DNA from: Nocardia brasiliensis NBRC 14402
GTDB lineage: Bacteria > Actinomycetota > Actinomycetes > Mycobacteriales > Mycobacteriaceae
NCBI RefSeq assembly: GCF_000308475.2
Contig: NZ_BAFT02000082.1
Location: 1 to 40,859, forward strand
Length of the DNA stretch: 40,859 nucleotides
Direction: 5' to 3'
Part shown: in pieces, positions 24,023 through 30,798 of the stretch
How the letters are laid out: each line of letters starts with the position of its first letter
How positions within the stretch are numbered: the first letter of the stretch is position 1
Position numbers and translations under genes: made by a program
The notes under the pieces: generated by a model
Told to the model about the DNA's origin: nothing
Seen by the model: only the letters and a program-made list of their open reading frames with translations
The model's database searches: none

Positions 24023-25273
24023 ATGTTTCGATCGCACATCGTCGTTGTCGACCTGGGGTTCGGGGACGCGGGGAAAGGCGCGACGGTCGACTGGCTGTGC
24101 TCGGCCGAGGCGGGGCTCGGGGTGGCGGCCGTGGTGCGGTTCAACGGGGGAGCGCAGGCGGCGCACAACGTGATCGCCGAGGGGCGGCACCACACCTTCG
24201 CGCAGTTCGGGTCCGGCACGTTCTCCGGTGTGCCGACCTTGCTGTCCCGGCACATGCTGGTCGAGCCGATCGCGCTGGCCGGCGAGGCCGAACAGCTCGC
24301 CGTGCTGGGCCTGCGAGATCCGTTGTCGCTGTTGCGCATCGACGGGCGGGCCCGGCTGACCACACCGATCCATATCGCCGCGAACCGTGCGCGCGAGGAC
24401 GCGAGGGGTTCCTCGCGGCACGGTTCCTGCGGGCGGGGTATCGGCGAGACGGCGGCCTACGCGCTCGAGCACGCGGCGCCGACCGTAGCGGATTGCCTGC
24501 GCCCCGAAGTGCTTCGGGAGAAGCTCGGGAGTCTCGCCGCGCACTACGATGCGTTGATCGCGAGCAGCGAACACCGATACGAGCCGATCGACGATCTGGT
24601 CGAGATGTATCGGGAGTTCGCCGCGGCCGTCCGCATCGTCGGCGGCGAACAGCTGGCCGGGTTCGCGCGCCGCGGCCGGCTCGTCTTCGAAGGAGCACAG
24701 GGGGTGCTGCTCGACGAATGGCGCGGCTTTCACCCGCACACCACCTGGTCCACCGTCGAACCCCGCAACGCCCGCGCCCTGCTCGCCGAGATCGGCGCGA
24801 CCTGCGACGTACTCGGGGTCACCCGCACTTACCTGACCAGACACGGAGCAGGTCCGTTTCCCACCGAGGACCCCGCCCTCGACCTGCCGGAACGGCACAA
24901 CACCACCGGCCGCTACCAGGGTGAGTTCCGCCGCGGACACCTGGACCCGATCCTGCTGCGCTACGCCATCGCGGTATGCGGCGGAATCGATGCGCTGGCC
25001 GTAACCCACCTGGATGTGCCGGGAACCCGTTATGCGGCAACGGGATACCGTACCGACCGCGGCGTCCGCACTGAACTGCCGCCCGGCGACTGGCAAGACC
25101 TCGACCACCAGCAACGGTTGACCGACCTCCTGACCGACGCCGATCCAGTGCTCACCGAGCTCCCCGCCGACGTAGTGCCCTGGCTGGAACAGCAGCTGGG
25201 CACCCCCGTAGCCCTCACCTCCGACGGCCCCACCCGCGCCTACCGCACCCCGGCCTTCGCCACTGCGGCGTGA
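24023..25273 (+). CDS. Adenylosuccinate synthetase-like protein (PurA paralogue)
   Basis: The 416-residue product follows PurA through its whole length but is divergent. The GTP/IMP loop is GFGDAGKGATVD (normally GDEGKG), keeping the catalytic aspartate. The next motif is FNGGAQAAHNV (normally GGHNAGHT), keeping the second histidine. FEGAQGVLLDE, TRHGAGPFPTED, the aspartate-binding-type TTGRYQGEFRRG and ALAVTHLDVPG are also present. It therefore probably joins aspartate, or a similar amino group, to a purine nucleotide using GTP. The altered loops and the vWA partner suggest this is not the housekeeping PurA. AGGAG is six bases before the ATG. A large palindrome follows the stop. Confidence 0.85.
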   Translation: MFRSHIVVVDLGFGDAGKGATVDWLCSAEAGLGVAAVVRFNGGAQAAHNVIAEGRHHTFAQFGSGTFSGVPTLLSRHMLVEPIALAGEAEQLAVLGLRDPLSLLRIDGRARLTTPIHIAANRAREDARGSSRHGSCGRGIGETAAYALEHAAPTVADCLRPEVLREKLGSLAAHYDALIASSEHRYEPIDDLVEMYREFAAAVRIVGGEQLAGFARRGRLVFEGAQGVLLDEWRGFHPHTTWSTVEPRNARALLAEIGATCDVLGVTRTYLTRHGAGPFPTEDPALDLPERHNTTGRYQGEFRRGHLDPILLRYAIAVCGGIDALAVTHLDVPGTRYAATGYRTDRGVRTELPPGDWQDLDHQQRLTDLLTDADPVLTELPADVVPWLEQQLGTPVALTSDGPTRAYRTPAFATAA

Positions 25274-25285
25274 TAGGGCGTGGCC

Positions 25286-25349
25286 TCACAGGGCGCTCGT
25301 ACAGTTCACAAGGGCTACAGTCCCTGTGAACTGTACGGAAGGTCTGTGA
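25286..25349. repeat. Two-tier palindrome, copy 2 of a dispersed repeat
   Basis: The inner stem CGTACAGTTCACA (25298-25310) pairs exactly with 25325-25337, closing on a loop that contains GGGCTACAGTCCC. The outer TCACAG (25286-25291) pairs with CTGTGA (25344-25349). Plan, loop (GCTACAG, then CCCTG) and half-sites match the element at 11672-11755 in the same orientation. It begins 12 bases after the PurA-like stop. The rest of the 362-base gap up to the IS holds only the hairpin arm at 25582-25610. Confidence 0.78.
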
Positions 25350-25581
25350 AACCCATTGGGGTACAGCAGCACTCGCTCGATGCGCGCCGACTTCCGGGTC
25401 AAACAACCCCTGGGGGCCGAACACAACCGGGGGTCACGGCGAACGCGGCTTTCCGGCCATTCGGTCTCCCACCGCGTGTGCGGACAATCGGTTGAGGCGA
25501 GACCACCAGGGCTGACCTGCGCTCACGGCCGCGTCCCCGGAGCGCGGAGCAGCCCGCTCCATACCAAGCGGGAGCGGTTCC

Positions 25582-25610
25582 CGCACCCCTTTCGTGTTCG
25601 CGCACCCGCT
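25582..25610. repeat. Left arm of a 29-bp inverted repeat split by the IS
   Basis: This segment, beginning CGCACCCCTTTCGTGTTCGC, reappears inverted at 26974-27002 with 28 of 29 matches. Removing the IS481 element (25636-26958) brings the arms to about 40 bases apart, forming one large hairpin. The element therefore inserted in the loop of a pre-existing palindrome. Confidence 0.8.
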
Positions 25611-25635
25611 GCGGCATGGCACAGCGGGTCTCAAC

Positions 25636-26958
25636 TGACAGCACTTCCCTGACACTTCGGTGACAGGACATCCCGGACGCTGATCGGTCGATCGGTGAGT
25701 GTTCATTGATGGGCCAGAAGGTAGTCACGATGGAGCAGAGGCTTGCTGCTGTGTTCGCCGAGGTTGCTGCTGGGCGGGCCACGGTCGTTGGAGTGTGTGC
25801 CGAGCTGGGGATCAGCCGGGACAGGTTTTATGTGTATCGGCGCCGCTTCGCCGAGGAGGGGCTGGCTGGTCTGGTGCCGCGTTCGCGAGCACCCAAGTCC
25901 AGCCCGACTCGCACCGGGGAGTTGATGACCGGGTTGATCGTGGCGGCCCGCAAAGAGCTCGAACGTGAGGGCTGGGACAACGGCGGACTCTCGATCCGGG
26001 CCCGGCTGCTCCACGACGGCGTCCTGGATGCCCCTTGTGCTCGCACGATCCACCGGGTCCTGGTCCGAGCGGGAATGGTCGAGCCCGAACCCCGTAAACG
26101 ACCCCGTGCCACTTATCGCCGGTTTGTGTTCCCCGCCACCGACGACTGCTGGCATATCGACGCTTTCGAACACACTCTCGCTGACAACGCTGCGACCGTG
26201 GTAGTGATCTTTCAGCTCACCGATGACCATTCCCGCTACGAACTCACCGATCTGGCCTGGCCCCGCGAGGACACCGAAGGCGCCTGGCGATGCGTCTCGA
26301 CCGCGATCGAACGCTACGGACAACCACGAATGATCCTGTCGGACAACGGATTATCATTCACCGGCAAACACATCGGCATCATGGTGTCCTTCGAACGCAA
26401 CCTCGCCCGCCTGGGCATCAAACTCATCACCACCGCACCCCGGCACCCCCAAACCAACGGAAAGAACGAACGCGCCCACCGCACCCTGCGTCAATGGCTC
26501 ACCGCCCAACCCCCGGCAGCAACCAGCATCCGCGAGCTGCAAACCCTGCTCGATGACTACCGGCCCCTCTACAACACCCGCCCCCACCAAGCCCTGCACG
26601 GCGCAACCCCAGACCAAACCCGCCTCACCGGACGCCGCCACACCCCACACACCAACCTCGCGACCCCCTACCTGCTAGCCCGCGACGCCACCGTCACCAG
26701 CCGCGGACTGGTCAACATCACAGGCGCCGCCATCCCCCTCGGCACCGAATACGCCGGCCGCAAAGTCACCGCCTTCGTCCGCGACGACGACGTCCTGATC
26801 TTCTACCGCGAACAACTCGTCCGCGAACTCACCCTCGACCGCACCCGCAGACGCCAAAACCCCATCCGCCCCCGCCGCGGACCACACCGACCTACCCTCA
26901 ACTACAACCCATAACCGTCCGGGATGTCCTGTCACCAACTGTCAGCAATGTCCTGTCA
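25636..26958 (+). mobile_element. IS481-family insertion sequence
   Basis: The element of 1323 bases has imperfect inverted ends. The left end starts TGACAGCACTTCCCTGACAC; the right end, read inward, starts TGACAGGACATTGCTGACAG. Both then run into an identical stretch from GGTGACAGGACATCCCGGAC. The subterminal TGACAGGACAT occurs once on the left and twice on the right. The single transposase gene fills the inside. I see no target-site duplication: flanks read CTCAAC and CATCAC. Confidence 0.85.
25709..26914 (+). CDS. IS481-family transposase
   Basis: The 401-residue product has an N-terminal helix-turn-helix (AVCAELGISRDRFYVYRRRF-like region, about residues 25-45) and an rve-type DDE integrase core. 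The catalytic triad is visible as the D in CWHIDAFEH, the D in ILSDNGLSF and the E in QTNGKNERAHRTL (about residues 150, 214 and 250). A basic C-terminal tail follows. The frame is intact, so the element may still be active. ATG 25709 is used; MEQRLAAV at 25730 is an alternative. Codon use is the same high-GC kind as its neighbours. Confidence 0.92.
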   Translation: MGQKVVTMEQRLAAVFAEVAAGRATVVGVCAELGISRDRFYVYRRRFAEEGLAGLVPRSRAPKSSPTRTGELMTGLIVAARKELEREGWDNGGLSIRARLLHDGVLDAPCARTIHRVLVRAGMVEPEPRKRPRATYRRFVFPATDDCWHIDAFEHTLADNAATVVVIFQLTDDHSRYELTDLAWPREDTEGAWRCVSTAIERYGQPRMILSDNGLSFTGKHIGIMVSFERNLARLGIKLITTAPRHPQTNGKNERAHRTLRQWLTAQPPAATSIRELQTLLDDYRPLYNTRPHQALHGATPDQTRLTGRRHTPHTNLATPYLLARDATVTSRGLVNITGAAIPLGTEYAGRKVTAFVRDDDVLIFYREQLVRELTLDRTRRRQNPIRPRRGPHRPTLNYNP

Positions 26959-26973
26959 CATCACACACGCCCC

Positions 26974-27002
26974 AGCAGGTGCGCGAACACGAAAGGGGTG
27001 CG
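26974..27002. repeat. Right arm of the 29-bp inverted repeat split by the IS
   Basis: It is the inverted copy of 25582-25610, 28 of 29 bases, 15 bases beyond the right IS end. See the left arm. Confidence 0.8.
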
Positions 27003-27089
27003 TCTGCTCATCAGACGGTGCGCGAAGCGGGCCTCGGGATGCGACCGGGCGTGACTTCGGCAGCGGGGCGGTCAGCGCGAGGTCGGCCG

Positions 27090-27242
27090 ATGAAGCGCGC
27101 CGCGACCTCGACAGCCGACCTGACAGAGTTGATTGCCGGGTGGCGTTGTATCGCGGACCAGTGGGTGTGCGTTGGCGCGGGCCTAGCGGGGGCCTTGTCC
27201 GTGCGCCGACCGGTCCGGTGGAAATCGGTGACGCCGACATGA
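27090..27242 (+). CDS. Possible small protein (50 aa), uncertain
   Basis: An ATG with GAGG seven bases upstream opens a 50-codon frame with a protein-like middle, LTELIAGWRCIADQWV, and a basic end. Its stop overlaps an ATG (27239) that is in frame with the NUDIX-like gene, which would allow coupling. There is no family I recognise. It may be chance or a remnant next to the IS. Apart from it and the repeat arm, the 26959-27289 stretch shows nothing. Confidence 0.25.
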   Translation: MKRAATSTADLTELIAGWRCIADQWVCVGAGLAGALSVRRPVRWKSVTPT

Positions 27243-27289
27243 TGTGCCGCGTGGGGCGGGGTGGCTGGGGTGGGGCAGGATTGGGCGGC

Positions 27290-27925
27290 GTGGAGCAGTC
27301 TGTGGTTTCGGTGGACGTGGTGACGTTGCGGTTCTGGGGTGACGACGCCGAGGTGCGCTTGGGGGTGGCGTCGCGGGCGCTGGATCCGTTCGCCGGTGAG
27401 CTGGCCTTGCCGGGTGTGCTGCTCGGGCGGGGGGAGCGGTTGGCTGAGGCCGCGCGCCGGGCCGTACACACGAAACTCGGTGTACCGCAGGCGGCGATCG
27501 GTGCGGTCGGTCAGCTGGTGACCTTCGACGAACCCAATCGTGATCCCCGCGGACCGACGCTCTCGATCGCCATGTGGGCGGTGGTCGGTCCGCACGAGGG
27601 CCCCGCGCACTGGGTCGAGTTCGGCGGGGTGCCCGAGCTGGCCTTCGACCACAACCGAATCGTCGAGGCCGCCCGCGGGCTGCTCGCCGGCCTGCTGTGG
27701 AAGGACCTGCCCTTCACCCGCGCCCTGATCGGCGACGAGTTCCCCGCCACCCGCGCCGTCGCAGCCACCACCGCCCTGGCCGGCGCCCGCCCCGACCCTG
27801 CCAACCTCAACCGCACCCTCGCCACCCTCCCCGGCCTGGCCCGCACCACCGAACGCCGCCGCGTCAAACCCACCGGCCGCCCCGCCGCCATCTGGGCCTT
27901 CGCCCCCGAGCCCCCCACGGAATAA
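27290..27925 (+). CDS. NUDIX-like protein with C-terminal winged helix (NrtR-like)
   Basis: The 211-residue product has an N-terminal NUDIX-like domain (VDVVTLRFWGDDAEVRLGVA, then LALPGVLLGRGERLAEAARR) and a C-terminal winged helix ending in KPTGRPAAIWAF, the arrangement of NrtR-type regulators of NAD and sugar metabolism. The NUDIX box is degenerate: where REUXEE is expected the sequence reads RAVHTK, so the metal-binding glutamates are lost and hydrolysis is unlikely. A regulatory, ligand-sensing role is inferred. The GTG at 27290 is a choice; ATG 27239 or 27242 would add a glycine-rich N-terminus. No NAD-pathway gene is adjacent. Confidence 0.72.
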   Translation: MEQSVVSVDVVTLRFWGDDAEVRLGVASRALDPFAGELALPGVLLGRGERLAEAARRAVHTKLGVPQAAIGAVGQLVTFDEPNRDPRGPTLSIAMWAVVGPHEGPAHWVEFGGVPELAFDHNRIVEAARGLLAGLLWKDLPFTRALIGDEFPATRAVAATTALAGARPDPANLNRTLATLPGLARTTERRRVKPTGRPAAIWAFAPEPPTE

Positions 27926-27947
27926 GCCACATTTCGCCCTTCTCAGG

Positions 27948-28310
27948 GCGAGTTGCCTGGTGGCGCAAAGCTGCCGATTGTTCGCCCGCGTCCGGGGTGT
28001 GGCCGGAGACCGAGCGGCCTGCGCGCCGTGTTCGCCACTGGCGCGCGGTTCGCGGGGCGAATTGCATAGTGGCGCACGCCCGCTCGATTGTTCGCCCGCG
28101 CCCGGAGGCGGGGCCGGAGACCGGAGCGGCCTGTGCGCCGTGTTCGCGACTGGCGTGCGGTTCGCGGGCGAGTTGCATAGTGGGGCATGCCTGCTCGATT
28201 GTTCGCACGCGTCCGGCGGCGTGGCCGGAGACCGAGCGGCCGGTGTGCCGTGTTCGCGACTGGCTTGCGGTTCGCGGGGCGAGTTGCCTGAGCGCAGGGT
28301 TGCTGCGCGC
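27948..28310. repeat. Tandem direct repeat, three copies of about 110 bp plus a partial fourth
   Basis: Copies begin at 27948, 28057, 28168 and (partial) 28279, each with GCGAGTTGC or GCGAATTGC. Shared segments include CGATTGTTCGC, GGCCGGAGACC, GAGCGGCC, GCCGTGTTCGC and GCGGTTCGCGGG. Periods are 109, 111 and 111. The 109-base unit breaks any reading frame, so it is not a protein repeat. It lies between the NUDIX-like gene and the metallophosphoesterase gene. The following stretch to 28580 shows no gene or further repeat. Confidence 0.85.
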
Positions 28311-28580
28311 TCGTAGGGGACCGGGCCGGGTGTGGGGTGGGGATGCCATCGCGGGCGTGTGGCTCGCGATCCGACCCGCATTGGCGGTTGGCTGCGGCAG
28401 TTCGCCGCCGCAGGGCGGGCTCGGGGCAGCAATTGCAACAGGTTTGGCCGCCCAGAAGGGGGCGGATTCAAGTGGTGTTTGCGACGCGGCTGATCAGGGA
28501 GTGTTGTGATGGGTCGCGTGTGGTGTTGGGGGAGTTTTGGCGGTTGCTGGGTGAGGGGGTTTCGGCGGCGAGCCGGGGTG

Positions 28581-29338
28581 TCAGGTTTCCAGGGCGAGGT
28601 GGGGGTGAGGGTGTAGACGGCGTAGGGGCGGCCCAGGACGGGGTAGGAGACGTTGCGGACCGGGATACCGCCTGGTGTGCAACCGATTTCGGTCCCGGCG
28701 TGGGCGTGGCCGTGGATGGCGAGTGTGGCTCTGCCTGCGTCGACGGCCCGGCCGAGGTCGGCGCAGCCGAGGCCGGGGTAGATCTTGGGTGGTTCGCCTG
28801 TCAGGGTGTCGACGGTGGGCGCGAAATGCATGAGGGCGATGCGGATCTCGGTGTCCAGGGTGTCGAGGGCCTGCTGTAACCGCAGCGCGTCCAGCGGGCC
28901 GCGGCGCATCCGTTCGCGGTGCTCCACGGTGCCGGTGTCCGGGCTGCCGGGGTAGTCGGGGAAGCCACCGCTGCCGCCCATGACGCCCGCGATGCCGAGC
29001 CGGAAATCGTTCAGCTCGAGGGTGATCGCGGTTCCGTCGAGCATATGCACGCCGGCCGCGGTGAGCCGGGCGGCGATGCGATAGCCGAGCCGCCGGTCGT
29101 GATCGTGGTTGCCGAGCACCGCGACGACCGGCACGGGCAGGTCGGCGATTTCGGCGCAGAGCAGGTCGGTCTCGGCGAGCGTGCCGCCGTCGGTGAGATC
29201 GCCCGCGAGCAGCAGCACGTCCGCCTGCTCGGCCAGGCGGCGGAACGCCGGACGAAAACGTCCGGCTACGGCGGGGCGCAGATGGGTGTCCGCGACGGCC
29301 GCGACCCGCACCCCGGGCCGCGCGGAATCGGCTGACAT
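28581..29338 (-). CDS. Metallophosphoesterase (apparent frameshift just before the stop)
   Basis: The product has all calcineurin-like motifs: VADTHLRP, GDLTD, GNHDHD, LMHFAP and GHAHAG (about residues 15-215), and the domain ends near residue 245 with PYAVYTLTP. It is probably a cytosolic phosphodiesterase with a two-metal site. As written, the frame does not stop there but stays open as R/P-rich sequence through the tandem repeat and antisense to the NUDIX gene to 27011. Adding one base to the G5 run at 28601-28605 gives a stop at 28581-28583 and 252 residues, the usual size. I give that end. The ATG at 29338 is chosen over 29407. Confidence 0.82.
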
Positions 29339-29542
29339 GGCGTCAGCCAGCCACACCGGTGCCGCGGGTGTCAACCGAAATCCGGCGTTCACCCGGCCGC
29401 TACCCACACGTGAGCTTGCCGAATAGCTTTCGGCTATGGAAAGTTCAACCCGTGTTCAGCGAGGGAACGGGCACTGCCGCGAGCGATGAAGCATCAGTGA
29501 ACACTCCTCGCGGAGGCTATCCGCGCGGCCGGTGCGCCCCGC

Positions 29543-30499
29543 ATGGTTCGGGGTATGCGCCTCGTTGCCAAGGCCCTCGCCGTCGCCGCCGCGACCGCGC
29601 TGCCACTGACCGTGGTCGCCGGTACGGCGCAGGCGGACACCCGCGTGGACAAGGTCGTCGTGATCGGGCTGGACGGCCTGATGTTCGACAAAGTGAAGCA
29701 GGTACAGGCCCCGAATCTGTTGCGGCTCAGCGCCGAAGGTCTGCTCAGCCGTTCCTCGATCGCGCCGCACATCACCATCTCCGGTCCGTCCTGGGCGTCG
29801 GTGCTGACCGGCGTGTGGGACCGCAAGCACGGTATCGCGAACAACGATTTCACCGCCGCACCGTTCGCGGCCTACCCGACGGTGTTCACCCAGCTAGAAC
29901 GGGCCGATCCGGCGCTCAAGACCCAGTCCATCGCCACCTGGGATCAGATCGCGACCATGTCGGGCAGCGGCGATCCGCGCGCCGACGTGGTCGTCTCCAC
30001 CCCACCCGTGCCGGACGACCCCGACGAGGCGAAGACCGACGCGGCCACCGCCACCGCCGTGGTCACCGCCGTCACCAAGTTCGCGCCCGACTTCCTTTTC
30101 ACGCACCTGGACCAGGTCGATCACGCCGGTCACCAGGACGGCGGCGCGTCCGGCGAGTACCTCGACGCCGTCCGCCGCATCGATGCGCAGGTAGGCCGGA
30201 TCGCCGCCGCGGTGGACGCGCGAGCGCAGGCCAATCCGGGCGAGCGCTGGACCATCCTGGTCACCGCGGATCACGGGCACACCCCGAAGGGCGGTCACGG
30301 CGGCCAATCCGCGGACGAGACAACGAATTTCGTCATCGCCCGGGGCCCGGACTTCGCCGCGGGCAGCACCACCTCACGGTTCACCCTGGTCGACATCACC
30401 CCCACCGTGGTTGATCTTTTGGGCGTCGCGGCGAGTCCGGATTTCGACGGCCGGTCGATGATCACCCGCCCGCCCACCGACGTGGCCACTATTCGCTAG
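29543..30499 (+). CDS. Secreted nucleotide pyrophosphatase/phosphodiesterase-like alkaline phosphatase superfamily protein
   Basis: The 318-residue product begins with a signal peptide (LAVAAATALPLTVVAGTAQA, cut after AQA). The mature part has the type I phosphodiesterase/NPP motifs: VVVIGLDGLMFD, then HITISGPSWASVLTG with the nucleophile region, THLDQVDHAGHQDG, VTADHGHTPKGGHGG, and a DGRSM tail. It should act outside the membrane on phosphodiesters or nucleotides. The nucleophile is probably the serine or threonine of TISGPS. The starts at 29543 and 29555 both lack a good ribosome-binding site. It lies just before relA. Confidence 0.87.
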   Translation: MVRGMRLVAKALAVAAATALPLTVVAGTAQADTRVDKVVVIGLDGLMFDKVKQVQAPNLLRLSAEGLLSRSSIAPHITISGPSWASVLTGVWDRKHGIANNDFTAAPFAAYPTVFTQLERADPALKTQSIATWDQIATMSGSGDPRADVVVSTPPVPDDPDEAKTDAATATAVVTAVTKFAPDFLFTHLDQVDHAGHQDGGASGEYLDAVRRIDAQVGRIAAAVDARAQANPGERWTILVTADHGHTPKGGHGGQSADETTNFVIARGPDFAAGSTTSRFTLVDITPTVVDLLGVAASPDFDGRSMITRPPTDVATIR

Positions 30500-30658
30500 C
30501 GATCATTCCGGCGACAAACGCCTCCGCGCGACGCCTGATATGTCACGCTTTCCCGTACGCCTCGGAGTCCTCGGCGAACCTCGTGTCACTCGGCCCGAGA
30601 CCCCATACCGCACCCCCGTCGTCGCGCGCCGGACAGCACTGCGCCGTCGGGACTAAAG

Positions 30659-30694
30659 TTGGTGGTCTGGGCGGTTGCAGCGGTCGGATAGGGT
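30659..30694 (+). promoter_or_regulatory. Possible relA promoter region
   Basis: The 299-base gap before relA holds TAGGGT (30689-30694), a plausible -10 preceded by GGA. No good -35 is found at 16-19 bases, so support is weak. Nothing else is recognised in the gap. Confidence 0.25.
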
Positions 30695-30798
30695 GGTCCG
30701 ATCGAGGCACGCGGCGCGAACGACAGGCCCGGAGGCGGCAGCCTGCGTAACCACGGAGGGTCCGTGCGCGCCGCCAGTGGGCACTGAGAGGTGGTGGC

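Noticed and set aside
24819..25040. Minus-strand small frame inside the PurA-like gene
   Set aside because: It lies fully antisense to a conserved coding region and has no ribosome-binding site or recognisable product.
24023..25273. Phage-type PurZ (2-aminoadenine synthesis)
   Set aside because: The protein keeps the PurA catalytic aspartate and histidine and lies in a chromosomal context with no phage genes; there is no positive evidence for PurZ.
25630..26964. Target-site duplication of the IS481 element
   Set aside because: Flanks CTCAAC and CATCAC do not match at any length tried.
27948..28310. CRISPR array
   Set aside because: The units are about 110 bp without a short-repeat/unique-spacer pattern, the similarity runs through the whole unit, and no cas gene is near.
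29452..29513. Short inverted repeats GTGTTCA/TGAACAC and CCGCGAG/CTCGCGG before the phosphodiesterase gene
   Set aside because: Seven-bp arms with long loops that cross each other; not distinctive enough to call a site.
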